Assembly (NCBI GenBank): GCA_008360955.1 | Contig: LUCM01001689.1 | Coordinates: forward strand, 1 to 64,000 | Length of the DNA stretch: 64,000 bases | Reading direction: 5' to 3' | Source of the DNA: Fasciolopsis buskii | Lineage: Eukaryota; Platyhelminthes; Trematoda; Plagiorchiida; Fasciolidae | In this document: in pieces, positions 12,320-26,341 of the stretch | How the letters are laid out: each line of letters begins with the position of its first letter | Numbering within the stretch: the stretch's first letter is position 1 | The notes under the pieces: model-generated | Database searches by the model: none | What the model saw: the letters and a program-made list of their open reading frames with translations, nothing else | What the model was told of the DNA's origin: nothing | Made by a program: the position numbers and the translations under genes

Positions 12320-15300
12320 GTGACTCTTAGACTAGTGTTTCTGGTCGAATTTGACTGCAAGTTTCCAGTGCATAAGATCCTCGCAGGAAGTGGTTGAAAG
12401 CAACAATTGATACATATATTCTTTCTATAGCTACCCGACGTATTACCTTACAGTTCAATTTTCATTATTTCTTGTTTTTGTCTGTCCTTCGCAGACGTTA
12501 TTATCAGGTAGCCTGCAGAACCCATGGGATATACGGGTATGGTCAATGTTTCCAATGACCAAAACTGAAACTTATTCCGGGAACATCGTGACCTATCAAC
12601 GTAGGAGAGTATCAAAAAATGGATGAGCCATATATTGACTTTTATTGTGTACGATATAATGTTAACAAATTGCTGTAATTGGGAATTCCATCTACCCGTT
12701 ACTAACATTAAATTGTTCAGAGTTGAAATTTATGCCGATTGCCTGTGATCATTTATCACATAGTGACCGGTTTATCCGACACAAAACTACTCTACCGAAT
12801 GTCTTAATTGTATCATCGAAGGTTCTCGCCACTTTACAGGATAGCAGACGGACACTCTCTAAACTAGGGCCTGGAACGAGACGGCAAGTTGGAAAACTAC
12901 GCGTTCACTAATGCAGTGCAATATGTCAGTTTTGGGAATCATATCCATCCGCGTATTTATCTTTTTCCAAAATGCTGTCAGATAATATCTGCATTCCGAT
13001 TGGTTGAGCTTTTCGGCGTCATTCTGGCTGTTTGTTGACAACCCTTAATTTCGTCCTTTCGAATCGGCATTTGGTCATGTTGATCCAATCACCCCATTTG
13101 ACTGCTCAGCCTCGGAATGATGAGCAAATGCCTAACGGGACAAAGTACTACAGGACTACGCTTTCTAGTTAGGTTGAAAACGGATGCTGAGCTTTATTAG
13201 TTATCGTATGCCATGTATGCATGCCATTTTAAGTAGATTACTAACATATGTTGATCTGCATAACAGCCGGAAATGTGCACTGGTACAGGATACTCAGGAC
13301 CGTCTCGCCGCATTTGTGCACCTTCTTACGGAAATCCGTGTGACTGGTTGTGTGGTTCATACATTAATAATAAAGTCAACACAACTATTCTTGAAAACTG
13401 AAGAAAAATGGAAGTGAATGGCTAGTGAATCATGCGAAAATAGCCCCTACGAATAGGAAGTGAGTTGAGTGGTTAATTACCCATTTGAAGGCAGATTGAA
13501 AAGCCGCTCTTGGAATTTGTACTCAGAGAGTCGCTCATGCTTTGATGTACCCGAGGAATTTTATTCTTAGAATGTTTTGCATAACATTCGATGAATTATG
13601 AGGTCTAATGTGGAGGTCATGCACGATAACTCATTGCGCAACCGAAGGCCCCTTTGGCTCAGATCTATTGGGCGACATCATCCTCGTAAACCGGATAATC
13701 AACCTACGTCGAAGGCACGTAGCAATATGCCTGAGAATTTAGTGACATGACTCCCGTCGTTCTACCTGCACAGCAGCTTGGGAATTGACACGTTAAGTGA
13801 CAGACACATTCTGGTTTTGTTCAAGAAGCAAGCAAATTCTTCTACGGATTTTCTTGTAGCCCTGTGTTAGGGCAACGATGTTCATCATTTGATGACCGAA
13901 TTAGCACAGCCAAGTTTTGAAAGATATCTGAAAAACTTCCATTTTTGAAGCATCTTAAGACATCACACTAGAGAATTTGTTATGAATCGATTACAGATGA
14001 ATTTTACTGCGTGTGCATTAGGTTCAGGCGTTGTGTTTATTGTTTCAGGTTCCGTATTTAGCCTGTCTTTCCTAACAAATTCACAAAACTCATGCAAACC
14101 TCGGAGTGGGCTGACCCTGTGTTTCTCAGACAGGCAACTGGTAAAGTCAAGATATTTTCCGGATCACGCAATCTTCCGACTGATGGATCACCTGATCTGC
14201 AAGTTAGATCTTTGAAGACTATCAACATCCAAGAAGGATGTGATCATCTTCCATTTACGATAATTCACGTGATTATGTGCCTGGGAACATTTAGGCCGTA
14301 CAGTATTAGAATATATCCATGGCACCTTGGCATCAGCTAACCTCGTCATATTTTGGCGAAGATCCGGGTATTTCTCATTACCAGTTCATGAAAATTTTAT
14401 TTGCATCTCGTGTGTCGGCTCAAGTGCAACGGGAAATGATTGCTTTTCTTCTTTGTTTATTTGGGTACAACAAGGCGTTTGCGTAAATAACTTTTGCATG
14501 GCAGGGAAAACTTGCACGAACCTAACTGGTTCAACTTTGACAAAGGTCTGTGTTCTGTGCTCAGCCCATTCAAATTCGTCTAACCGGAACACTGATTGAC
14601 TGACCCAGGTCAGTTTCTTTGTGACCGATGGTTAACCGATTCTGTTCATTTCTCGGTTGACAGGCTAGTGGTGCGACCAACCCTGAGTCAGCTGAAACTG
14701 CCGATCCACGAGTGTCTCAGTCACGAGTGCCCGAGATTTGGATACGGAATTCAATTTTGGGCATGTAAATATGACCGTCGATGAAGTAGCTTTTGGTTAA
14801 CCAAAGTTGTTTGCGTTCTGGTGACGGTTCTCTACTAATATCTGTGTTCTACCCCAACAGCATCCGTCGCCTGTGACGAAAACTGACATGGATTTGCGAA
14901 TCATCGGTTTGATAATAAAATCAATTAATTTTATGAACTAACCCCGAACTGCTTTACATCAGAGTAGAAATATGATATCTGTTGTCGCTTCACGTGATGG
15001 TAAAAACGTCACCCAGTCGGATATGAGTACCGTCACAAACTATCATAGCCTCGTGTAGACGGTTTATGGCAACGTTTCGGAGATGAGTTGTTTGGTCTTA
15101 ACAGGTGGATCAAATTCCAAAGTCTTTGTCACATTTCAACAAAGTTTGCATCGATCCAATTTTTCCATCTTCATAGTCTGGAAAGAATCACAAACGTCAG
15201 CGGAGAATTTAAAGTGCTTGACTGATATTCCGAGAGGCAATACAGTTCAATAAATGTTGATAGCAATCTCTTTGAAGTTAGTTCTCATGATTTGGTTTTC

Positions 15301-16145
15301 GGCACCTATTGTGTCGCTGGGGAGTAGAAAAAATGCTCCTCGAAAAATCCTCTTAGGATGGATAAGAGGAAATTTCAACACGAAAATCGATCAGCCGAAA
15401 TGAAGAAGACAGCTTCTGATCGGAATGTTTAATCAGAAAAAAATAACGGACCAACGCAGCTAAATGCAACTCGGAAGACATGGACTGTTGTCAAAAAGTA
15501 ACCGGACTTTGCTCAAGGTTTGCAAAAACGTTAGGCGACGTCAAATAGTCGATTTACGCATCCGACTGACTGCGCAACCGGCGATAAATACACACAGAAA
15601 CAAGAAACTAGGGGCATAGCGTTGAAAAATGTATGGAAATCAAGAATCTTCCTAATTCAGACAACATGTGAATGTAACTTGCCTTCATCAGAAGTGCTAG
15701 TCGGCTCGCACAGAAAACAGGCACGGTACGGAATAGTTGAACCCCACTGTGAAGTAGACGCGTAATTCTCTTCATATTCGTCCAGCGTAGGCCAAAATGA
15801 AACACAAGTAATAGGGTCATTTGGCGAATATGATGTGAGTCAATGGAAATTCTATTCCAGAACACCCTACACGTTTTCTAGGCGATAGAACATTGAAGTC
15901 TGTTTACGTTCCAGGCGCCAATTTAGTTGCATGGACTAATTCTCTAAGGAAATTTTATATATCCTTTACAACAGCTTCAAAACAAGCGCCGGGTAAACAG
16001 GGCCAATGAATGGAGTTGACCAGAAAAGGGATGCAAGAAGAAAGGTAATCAACCACAAGAAAAGAAGTTTTGTTTCTGAGTTTCCAAAGTACGAATATTG
16101 CGGATTCGTTGCTTTTGGAGAGAAACACACCAGTGAAACAGACCA
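12320..16145. other. Intergenic stretch, nothing recognised
   Basis: Open frames are below about 90 codons and show no motif. No retroelement block or tRNA-like promoter was recognised. Confidence 0.45.
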
Positions 16146-16149
16146 GCCA

Positions 16150-17770
16150 TAAGCATATATACATCTGAATTCTACATTCAGCCATGACCCCAGCGTCTCC
16201 AACCAACAGTAATCCTCATCTCTTCGACCCGAACCACGAAAGCGCGAAACATCAATCGAGGCCAAAACCGAAACTAACTTCTTCATTACTTCTAAGCCAA
16301 GTCATTGACTGACCAGCACTTCACTCCTATCACCAGTGACCAGCATCTGTAAAAAGAGCACGAAAAGGGTAGATGATGGAAATGCATGCGCAATGCGTTT
16401 CCAAGCCACGGAGGGCGAAGTAGAGCGACTATCTCAATCAGAGGACGACTGTCTGCACTCAGCACACAACAACACATCTATTCATTGCTCACCCCATGTT
16501 CCCACAGACACGAGCAACGCTTTTGGGATATCGGTGCTCGAAAACAGAAAGTCTCCAGTCATCCTCAGTGTGGATAAGCCAGGTCTCGCAACCGTAACTA
16601 AGGTAAATAAGAAACTACGCCATTGTGCGCCTCTCACTTGGGGGAAAGCCACATGTCTTGGCTCAACTACAAGTGTCGCAGGTTAGCGAAAGCTGCTCTG
16701 GCTTTCGTAATTAGTGATGAGACTTCTTCCCAAACACCTCCACCACGTGTGATCAGGCTGGCGAGGTAACGGAAACTGCTGACTACTTCTAACGGATCAA
16801 CACAAAGGGTGAGTAGAGACACAGGCTCGTGCCAATCTTGAAGAAGTATTTTGCATTTTGAAGGTGCATTCCACATACCGTTCCTAGGATCCTCAATTGC
16901 AAGCGGTCCAACACACATTGAATTGCCTACTTGTTGTCACTTAGCAAGGCGATATTAACGGCATACTCTAAGTACGAAATTCTGTTCCTTGGGAAGAGTT
17001 CAGTGCCACCATGCAGGAGATCAGATGAAGCTTTCTGTAGAACACCATCTGTGATGAAGTTGAAAAGAAATGGGGATATAGGGCACATTTGTCGTAGTCC
17101 ATTTGAAGCGATCGAGGATGTCGAAAGCTGGCCGTAAACTCGAATCTAACCTGACGTTTGACGGTGAAACTCTGTTGAGGCCGAAACATGTTAACCAGGT
17201 ACTGGCATAACAGACATTCCTGCAAATAGTCTTGCCATTGTTCGCTATTCGTGATGTCATTTCTAGGTCCATCGCTTATTCTGGGTGGCTTACCGGCTGC
17301 TTGGGCGTTCAAACTTCCTGTTTTGAAGAATCAGTCGATGTTCTGACCTCAGAGGTAACAAACACCCGTCTTCCAAATGATAAAAATCAAGACCAAAATG
17401 GCCCCTTAAAGGATCGCCGATCTACTCGAGCACTTATGTCCGCTGCAAAATCAAGGTGTCACTCTTCTCCGCTCTGCTGGAAAGGCCCCGCAGCCTTTGC
17501 TAGAGAGTGTCACTGACTGCATTTGGGCTGCAATCTTTAGGGCAGTCGACCGACACAACAAGATAATTCCGTTTGGAATGGTGACGATTACTGACTTTGG
17601 AAGTACCCCTCAGTCTCGCTTCGCTTAGCCGGCATTCGAAGGGGATCCAGTCAAACAGCGTAGTCTCAAGTCTCGCACTCAGGGTCACACCGACGCCAAA
17701 AACGTCAGAAACCGCATCCTCAAGGTCTTCAGAAAGGCTCAAATGAATCTTCACCGAATGACACATCTGG
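16150..17770 (-). mobile_element. RTE-like retrotransposon, internally deleted, minus strand
   Basis: Reading from 17770 downward: endonuclease blocks FGVGVTLSARLETTLFDWIP, RLSEARLRGTSKVSNRH and YLVVSVDCPKDCSPNAVSD; a short degraded stretch; then RT blocks with a jump between them: RVYGQLS-like, CPISPFLFNFITDGVLQKAS (17.07-17.03 kb), an active-site box reading YAVN instead of YADD (16954-16965), APSKCKILLQDW and GGGVWEEVSSLITKARAAF (16.85-16.68 kb). The C-terminal region and 3' UTR continue to about 16150. The central part of the reading frame is deleted. Its RT segment is nearly identical to the copy at 29.0-31.2 kb, and its 3' part matches the copy at 51.5-52.5 kb, so the three are one family. 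Confidence 0.85.
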
Positions 17771-17879
17771 AAACTTGGATGTCACTCGCTTTGATGCAAC
17801 GTCCATCGATGACTAGAGTCACGGCTGTACCAGCCAAACGAGTCCTTTTATGAATTTTTCGACTAGTGATTGCAGTTTA

Positions 17880-18070
17880 AGGGACATACATATCCCACTA
17901 CTACCAGGGCGTACTACCCGTGACCTTGAAAACTGAAGTGGCACAGAACCACATAAGATTGCATTAGGGTCGGCCTACAGCGAGATTTCGTCTATCACCA
18001 AGATGGCTGGTAGATGTAGGATTCGAATCTCTGACCATTATGGTGAAAGACGTCTGATCCGCTTGACTTC
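17880..18070 (-). repeat. SINE-like repeat, family 2 (minus)
   Basis: Shares an ordered series of blocks with the copies at 31.44, 33.50, 38.73, 49.19, 54.77 and 56.45 kb: a box-B-like GATTCGAATCC, a 'CTACCAGCCATCTTGGTGATAGACG'-type segment, a Y-rich segment, and an ...ATGTGGTTCTGTGCCACTT segment. Box B is on the minus strand around 18018-18030. Divergence is high, so the copy is old. Confidence 0.6.
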
Positions 18071-20570
18071 TGTCGGTCCTATATGCATCGGTAATAGCAA
18101 TTTGAATGTGCACAGTTCGTAAGGCCATGGAGGACGAAAACATGCATCAGCCGGACGAAACAGGTTCCATGAAATTCGGATACTAGTTGGGGAAATCAGC
18201 CAGGGGAGAATAGGAGAACGGTATCACCAGCACGGTCGACCGCAGTTCTTGATGAGTGTGAGAATAACGGTTGAGTCATTACAGAGGCTTGAAGTTACCT
18301 GCGACGAAAGATCGCTTTTGTAAAAGAGATAATAGAGCAGAAAGTTCGTTGCGACGTCAATTATGCCCATGGTTGAGTGTATGAGGTGTTCTACTACTCG
18401 GTCTCCTAGGCCGCAGGGGGTCTTTTTCGATTGATAATGCCTTTGCGTAAAGAAACAAAATCCGCAAGGCAGCAGAGTCAATCAGCAGTAACCGGTTGCT
18501 GGTTGATTGATTCATGGGCCTATTCTGGAAAATTTTGTGGGGTCAGTGGAGCACGATAAGAAGCAGTGTTTATTTTTTTTGGCACACCACACTCGCCAGG
18601 TCACAGAGCCCCAAGTGAACCGTTCTGGTGAATATCATGAAAGACTTTTACCAGGCACAAACTCATCACTCCCGGGACACAGTTGATACTAATGCACATC
18701 CGTTTGGACCCCTCCTCACTCACGGCCAACCACATGAGTGGTGGCTTTTCACCTAACCTTCTGGTAGCACACAACTCTGCCTAATTGACCTTCCGTTTTT
18801 TTCGTCAAATCTTTAGCAACCCAGTGAGGGCTACATCACAGGTGAATGCACAAGCAAAATCCAAGACTCGTACAATATTCACAGGTGTGTAAATTACTCC
18901 TAGTCCTATTCCGTAATAAGACACCGTGGTGAGAACAGAAACAACACGAGCAAACTAATCACGAGTGCCAAATGATGAGTTGTGATCAATGAAAACGGTC
19001 TATATAGACGATCGCAAGTGACTGGATTATTTTTTGCAAAAATCAAATCAGTCAACAAAGTTGATTGTCAATTTCGGAATAAATTGATTGCATGAATAGT
19101 CCTCCCTAGCTGACCTGGTGCTAAACAGGTTCTGTTACAATTCATGATAGGCAACAATCACCCGCGGAAGTTAGTCTTATTTTGTATACCAAAATATCTT
19201 CCACGTGTACAGCATGTACAAAGATGGGTTGATAAATCTGGGTGAATTATTCCTGACCGGTCTGACGATTGCTACAAAAAGGAAAACCTCCAACGAGACA
19301 ACAAATCGATTAACCTCCCAAACCGGATGATTACCATCCTATGGGATTTTTCATATGGAACTATAGGCAAAATATCGAGAATCTATCTGGGAGATGAACT
19401 GCACCCAGATGCCCATCAATGTGTTACGCCTCGGCCGGTCCAATAATAACCTAGACATATTCTTCAGTGGGTGATGCTCTATCTGCCATCTGGTGAACGA
19501 TTGATCTTTGACAAGTATACTCTGTTCAACTATTGCACTCATACGTGACTGGGTTCAGTGTGGTTTTGTTCAACGAAATTCGTTATCTGCTGACCTGTCA
19601 ACCGCACCACCGAGGCTTAAGACAAAAGACATAATGCCTTTGGTCGATAATTGCAATCTTGTCATCAGTTGTGTAAGCTTCCGCATTAAAATGAGATTTA
19701 GTTAGGTATACATCACATTCTATCAATAAAATCAATTATTTCGTTACACGTTTATCAGCTCATTTCGCTGCAAGAGTCACTGCGGGCAGCATCATTCAAA
19801 TGACCTCCCAAAATCGCGAGAATAATAACCGGTCACAAACAAAGAGTACCCCATAAAATCTTCATGATTTCTCTCTATTCGCGTGAATCGTAAGAGTGTG
19901 GAAATCCAAAATACTAGCCTAGTCTCAGGATCAATCGAAAACTCAGTTGAGCTGTCACATCCATTGGCTGCATTCACTTAGGGTTACTTTGCCCCAAAGT
20001 GCATTGGATTTCGGGTTTGTTTTTCTATTCCACGCGGCTTATTCGTGACTCGGTGTGTTCCCGTTGATGATCGTCCTGCTAACAGCCACGTCCACGCATG
20101 CCTGTCTGGCAACTTTTGTTGTTGATTGCCGCAACCTAGAACCAGACTTGGTTATAGTGGACAGGGTGCATCCACATTATGGCCTGTCCTCGTTTTGCTT
20201 GACTAAATTCTTTACTCGATGTCCAATTTCGTACACATGCCGATTACTCTGATGGTACACAACAGTTTGTTGTTATCTGACCTGTTGAGATCTGATGCTG
20301 TCGTACGCCACGCCGAGTTTCAAAGCGATGGTTATCGGCTATCAGTCCCTTGGGCTCTGCGGACAACGACGGGATATGCACACCTAAGAGCACTAAGGCA
20401 ATGGGCAAGCAACAAAATAGTATAAAATATCCTATCGATTCGGCCACATTGTGCCACACTGTATAATGCCAAATCTCGTACAGTGATTGCTACCAGGACC
20501 GCGCCTCCACTCTTTACTTTTAATGGGACAAATGTTTTGCAGTCCCCTCTAATTCCTCATTTCTTTTCCC
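18071..20570. other. Intergenic stretch, nothing recognised
   Basis: No frame longer than about 85 codons and no motif on either strand. Confidence 0.45.
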
Positions 20571-20575
20571 AATCG

Positions 20576-20600
20576 ATCATCATCATCATCATCATCACCT
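20576..20600. repeat. (CAT)n microsatellite
   Basis: Eight or so CAT units in a row. Confidence 0.93.
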
Positions 20601-21880
20601 TTTTCCACTGTTTAAGGAGACGCATGGCCTCATCTGTATCATTCAGAGATACTCAGAATAACGGCCCTGTGAAGTGTTCGAGGTAACACCATCGTCCATC
20701 TCTAACAAAGCGGAAATAACCATCATATCAAAAGATGGGAACGGATAGTAAGTAGTGATAAAAAATAGTTGTATGGACAGTTTTAATTGTTACAATCAGT
20801 GCACATTTTTACGAATATTTGATGAACAAAGAACATAAATCCACAGCTCACGATAACAATAAAATAGATTGTCCAGTGGCAGTGGTTGTTATGATACAAA
20901 AATTCCAAATAACAACCAAAAAATTTAATTTTCTTCCTACGCTCTATATGGGACGTCGCGGATGTTGAATACTAGTTCCTCATATGGACAAACGCGTGGA
21001 ATTCGCATACACTCTGTTTCATACGGCATACCTACTCTGTATCGAAATGATGCAACTACGATGGAAATTAGGTTGAGAAAACAAAATTCCGAAAGATGAC
21101 ATCTGATGCGTCTTGTGATTAAATTTCAATTACTCCATAAAATTGGACTTAATCTTTTCATGTAAAAGAATGTCGCCGATTTGCATGATTTACTCTGACC
21201 AATCGTGTGGCATACATTATTTATCGATTAATAATTGTGAATAACTTTGTTCGTGATGTTTTCTTTTCTGTCTGCAAACCGTGTTTTGCACCGGAATCGT
21301 GAGATTATTTTAGCAAATAAAGACCGCCTAGTATGTGCACGAGTTGGCAAGTCTTGTGCGCCTCGGTATTGAAAATGGCAAACGGAACACGAAACCCTGT
21401 CTATCGGACGGGCGGCTCGCTTTTGCGAATGACAACTAACTGGGACCCTGTGATCGCATGAAGAGCCACGAAGACTCTCGTCACAAGGTTGGTGGTTTCC
21501 AATCGCAGAGGCTAAAATTTTAATCTAAGAAACGTGGTGCATAGGAACAATACAAGCTGATAGCCTAGGAACGCAGATAGCTCAAAAAACCAAAGCTAAC
21601 CGAATCTTTGGTTACCGATCTGGTCATGGAAAAGCCTTGTGGGCTGTGCGTGACGAACGGGCCGTTTTTCACAGTCAATTTCATAATGCACACCGAGAAA
21701 ACTGACCGCTTTATGGAACACGTGGATAACGATGTGGTTGAATGCCTAAATGAAAACGTTCAATTGGAGTAACTGCTGAATGATGTTGGCCCAATTTCTA
21801 ATAACTAGGTTTTGATGCGATAGGAATGGAGAACTCATCCATGGTATACAACAAAGCCCGGACCGTTGAACTGGCCGCAC
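20601..21880. other. Intergenic stretch, nothing recognised
   Basis: AT-rich between about 20.75 and 21.3 kb. A tRNA-like box (GGTGGTTTCCAATCGC) occurs near 21490 on the plus strand but has no convincing partner box. Confidence 0.4.
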
Positions 21881-21929
21881 GCTAACGTATTTAGGTCGAC
21901 ATCTGAAGCTGCGAATCCTTGGGAGGTGT

Positions 21930-23640
21930 CTGTCGACCCCCCAAACAGAATTGGAAGTGCAGTCCAATATTCGACTTCTGAAGAGGGAAAAACCAGCCGG
22001 TCCCGACGAACTCTCCCCAGTTCTTTTCAAACTGGGTGGAGAAGTGCTGATGAGATCACCTGCTTCCTCGCCTCATGATATTTGGAACGAGAAACGCATT
22101 CGGTTTTCCTGGAGTGAGTCGCTGAATTTATCCATCTTCAAGATACACGAATTGAGTGTAGCAATCATCGTGGGATTAGTTTAATTCCAATAGTTGTTTA
22201 TGTCTTAGCTTCAATAATGCTGCGCCGTTTGAAATCCGTTCGCGAGAGCAAAATCCGCAAACAGCGGGCCGGATTTCGGCCAGGTCGAGGTTGCATCGAC
22301 CAAATATTCACTCTTCGACAGATACTCGAAATGCGCCACACGCACCGGCGCCCCACGATCGTAGTCCTCCTGGACTTGAAAAGTACTTTCGACTCGGTGG
22401 ATCGACCAGCCCTACTCAGTGCTCTCCATCGGAAGAGCATACCAACGAAGTTCGTGAACCTGTTGCAAGTGTTGTACTCGCATACATAAGGTCAAATGAT
22501 GTTATATGCTGAACTAACAATTTCACTGGGAACGACTAGCGGCGTTTGACAATAGTGTTCCATCTCTCTATTCTCGTTCAACTTCGTCATGAACGAGGTA
22601 ATGGAGGACGCTTTAGGTCTTCAAAATGTAGGAATCGAACTGAGAAATAGAGGGAAGCTGTGTGATCTAGATTAGGCAGATGACGTGTGTCTGTTCGGAT
22701 CCGCGGACCATGGACAACGTGCATTAGACAGACTCCCGAGGTCGGTTGCTCGCTTTGGTGTTTTTTGCACCTCAAAAGTGCAGAGTGCTGTTACAAGCCT
22801 GGACAACAGTAGTGCCGCATTTGCTACTGGATGAAGATGAATCAACGTTTCACTTTCCTTGGTAGCCGAGTGTCGAACAATGGTAGCTCGGCAGTGGAGG
22901 TAAACACGCGTATATCGAACGCTCGAGCGGCTTAAGCTGGACTGAAACACTGGTGGCGTCGGCCTGATATTTCATTGAAGTTGAAAGGTCGCGTGTACTG
23001 TGCTGCAGTGCGCTCAGTTCTGCTGTATGGTTGCGAGACATGGAGTATGCGTGTGGGAGATATTCGTTGGTCGGAGGTTTTCAACCACCGATGTTTACGT
23101 AGTATGGCTAGGATTGGATGGAGTGAGCAGGTGAGTAATGCTGAGGTGAGAAATCTAGTACTAGGTGCCGGTTCGGACAATACCTTATCCCTGAGTATGG
23201 AACGTATTAGACTAAGCTGGTTGGGTCACGTGTTGCGTATGGCGAACGCTAGTCTACCATATCGTGCCCTATTTTTTCGTTCCTCCCACCGAGTGGAAGA
23301 AGCCATGTGGAGGTTAGAAAATGACGTGGCAACGTGGAGTGAGAAAATGTACAGCGGACTTAGGTAAAGTAGGTGTCTCACTTCTTCGTCGTTGGAGTCC
23401 AACTAGTTGGCCAGAGGTACTGAAGGATATGGCAATGAACCGCAAACAGTGGCGATCGTGTTGTCATTTCCGATCGAATCAGAATCGTTTGAAGATTGCG
23501 TTTGCACATTTAGACTGTGTTCCGTGTGTTGGCTACAGCAGCATCTTTTTTCCCCACCTATGTAACTTCACTCTCTGTCCCCCTTGCTTGTTCAATCTTT
23601 TTATAGAGACATGTGACCTTGGGGAAAAGGCAGCGATCAG
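21930..23640 (+). mobile_element. RTE-like retrotransposon: near-complete RT domain, decayed
   Basis: Plus strand, lacking the endonuclease (5' truncated). RT blocks run in order: LLKREKPAGPDELSPVLFKL (21.97-22.03 kb), an intact stretch 22217-22489 with RAGFRPGRGCIDQIFTLRQ, VVLLDLKSTFDSVDRPALL and NLLQVLYSHT, then FNFVMNEVMEDA, then the active-site box, where the Tyr codon of YADD is TAG (22673-22675). After it come VNTRISNARAA and the C-terminal region 22975-23367 with LKGRVYCAAVRSVLLYGCET, LSWLGHVLRMANASLPYRAL and WRLENDVATWSEKMYSGLR. A short tail (LLRRWSPTSW..., MNRKQWRSCCHF) leads into the 3' UTR. The C-terminal sequence matches the copy at 44.4-45.6 kb, which marks a second family distinct from the 16/29/51 kb one. 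Confidence 0.88.
22217..23367 (+). pseudogene. Reverse transcriptase domain pseudogene of RTE-like element
   Basis: Coding remnant within the element above. Fingers and palm blocks are well preserved (GFRPGRG at about residue 20 of the first open part, and FDSVDRP, which carries the first catalytic Asp). The YADD box has a nonsense codon, and at least two frameshifts separate the palm from the thumb and C-terminal part. It would have copied element RNA at a nicked target. It cannot do so now. Confidence 0.85.
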
Positions 23641-26280
23641 CGAGGCTTGCCTTGCTGTTTAAAGTTGAGTGATAATGGTGCGAATTGGTTCAGAACCGGC
23701 CTTGCCGACAAATCAAGAATAGCTCGGCAAAGAATGTGGAACAACTGTACCAAATGCCCTAGGCCGTAGGCAAAAGAAACATGGCTCGAATACTGTAGCA
23801 AGGAAACCTGAAAATAGCGCGACCCAACTGAGAGATCTTGTTTGAACGACCAACCGCGACGACGAATAATACCCGAAGCAACGAAATCACTGATCGTAAG
23901 GAAACATGTGGGACACAGCATAACGGAAGGTCGATCTTGCCGAAGCGCGATCTGAAAAAGGGACCTTTTATTGACTGAGTCACTTATTGATGCCCCACTG
24001 AACTGTTAGAGTTGTCATGCGATGAGCGCTATTATATCCCGGTAAACCGTCACGTTAATAATTCTTCCGCTATTAAGCCATTGTTTGCTGAAGCAACGAA
24101 GTTTAGATGATCGAGCACAAAGCCGTCTTGCGGCTACCTACAAACACAGAAGCCAACAAGCCGAAATTTGTGTGATTCATAGACCAGGGAAATTTTTTGG
24201 GCAAATTAGTCTAATAATCACAAGAGTATGCTTGTTAGGGGGTGGTTATTGTAGTGCACTCCGTTGCCCTTTGCTCACTTTTCTATTCGCTTTACTAAAT
24301 CCTATCGAAAATACACAATAGATCGAACTTACGTGATGGGGGATCTTCGATTTCACGGTTTTAAGGAAACCCGTACAGAAGATTCATCTGTGAGGCGCCA
24401 GCTTGAAAAGCTTCATGAGGTCTAACATTGGGCCATGTGAGCTTCCCAACACACCCGAGTAGGTTCACAACCAATAGCTCGTTTCATCCATCTCAAAACT
24501 TTGCATTCTGACGTGTACTGCTCTCGTATAGTATTGCATTCTGCCCAATCAAAATAGCACATATTTCACGTACAACTCATCGCACATCTCAAAGCAAAAC
24601 GCAACTAGTTCGCTCCCATAGCTTGAATATGCCGTCAAAACTGCCAGGGAAAAAGTGCCCCGAAATATTTCAAACTGGTGGCTTTGTCTGAATCATCGAT
24701 CGATCAAAGCGTTAGGATGAACGAGAGGAGCCGATCGGTCATTCACTGTGGAGTTCTGAGTAAATCCCCCGGAAAAGCGTAAGCATTCGAACAGGTGTAG
24801 TAAAGTTACTTTGCATGTGCTGCATACTTCACTTTTTGATTGGACGAATAATAATTGGACTCACTTGTGGATAACAAGAAGAATACCTCGCCCAAATCAC
24901 ATGATACCACCAGTCTCCAGATGATCTAGAGAAGTTAACTGCTCATCTGACATCGTCACTGCACGAACAAAATCCTCAGTAATTCGAACTCAGCTGAGAT
25001 CCGATAAACGAAACATTAAGAAAATTGTGAAATTATTATCGACTTCTAAAACTCTGAGAAACGTGAATCGTCGGTAGGAAAGTAGAAAGCATTTCCATAA
25101 AATGTAAAGTTCCAGCGAAGTGATTGGAGCTAGGGCTTCTCGAACTGGCACATGTTAGTCCACACATCATTTTAACAACGCACAGTGACATTTTGGATAC
25201 AGTTAGATAAGACTTGTCCATCAGGTCCCACATCCATTAACTTTCAACGGTGCAGGTAGACTTTCGATCACCCCAAGATTTTGGCAATATTGTTTAGTCA
25301 CCACCTGGGAAATACTTGCTTCCATTAGTTCGAAAAAGTGCGGAAGAATAAGCTGTACATCCTGATGACATTTGGCATGGTGCCTAATCCTGTAAGTATA
25401 AAGCTTAGCTTCTTCTTCAATTGATTCAACAGAATGGAAACATTTACAATGAGCCCGACTGACTTTGCGCTTTGCAGCTTGAATCAGTCTGCACTTTGGT
25501 TGGGACGGAGAAGATATGGCAAAGTGATGAATCGTGACGATCAAAATAAACAATCTCACGGTCTGCCCGTTCGATGTTTGAGGGTGGACCGATATTCCCT
25601 TTCAATGGGATCTTTTCACGTCAATGACCCTCGGCCGAAATTTCGTATTCTAATCGGAACTGGACGTGCTAAAGCTTATTGATAACAAAAAAAACCCAGG
25701 GGGATGGGGAATCTTTGCCCTTGAGTTCGTGCTCAATTGCATTAATCGGAATACGAAGCATGCCTTGTTCTTCAAAGAGAACATAACTCTTTTCTTTTCT
25801 ATTACACATTTGATCCAAACCCAATTTTTTTTATAGTTTCAATGAGATGTGTGAAAAATGAGTAGTGATCAATCAACCAGACAAGTGTCGCAGTTGCTGA
25901 AAACTTAGCACATGACACACTTAAAGGCCCTAGACGTGGGAGATCGAATGTTACCGGGACAGTTGAATTGCCATTCCGACGAACATCGAACCAGTGTTCC
26001 CTATTATCTAACCTCAATTCGGAACGCTTCGGGTAAGACTACACGATAGGGGGCGAGCAACAGATAGGCATTAAACTCACAAAAGTAAGTGGTTTGGACC
26101 CTGTCGTCGATAAGATACAGTTAGAAACTTTGCCCTGGATAACTTACCACAACTTTTAGTGTACTGGGACAATGGTTTGTTTCAATTCCTTTCGCAATGG
26201 GACATAATGTCCAATACCCTATCATTCGAGGCTCCAGAGTCATAGCAATACCATTTTTATTCCGAGGCTGTGAAGTTTTT
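23641..26280. other. Intergenic stretch, nothing recognised
   Basis: The longest frame is a 112-codon one on the minus strand at 25221-25559, without recognisable motif or splice context. No repeat block identified. Confidence 0.4.
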
Positions 26281-26307
26281 TTCCACTCCACTCGTGTGTA
26301 TGCATGC

Positions 26308-26341
26308 CACACACACACGCACACACCTCCACACCCACACA
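26308..26341. repeat. (CA)n-rich simple repeat
   Basis: Interrupted CACACA run of about 35 bases. Confidence 0.85.
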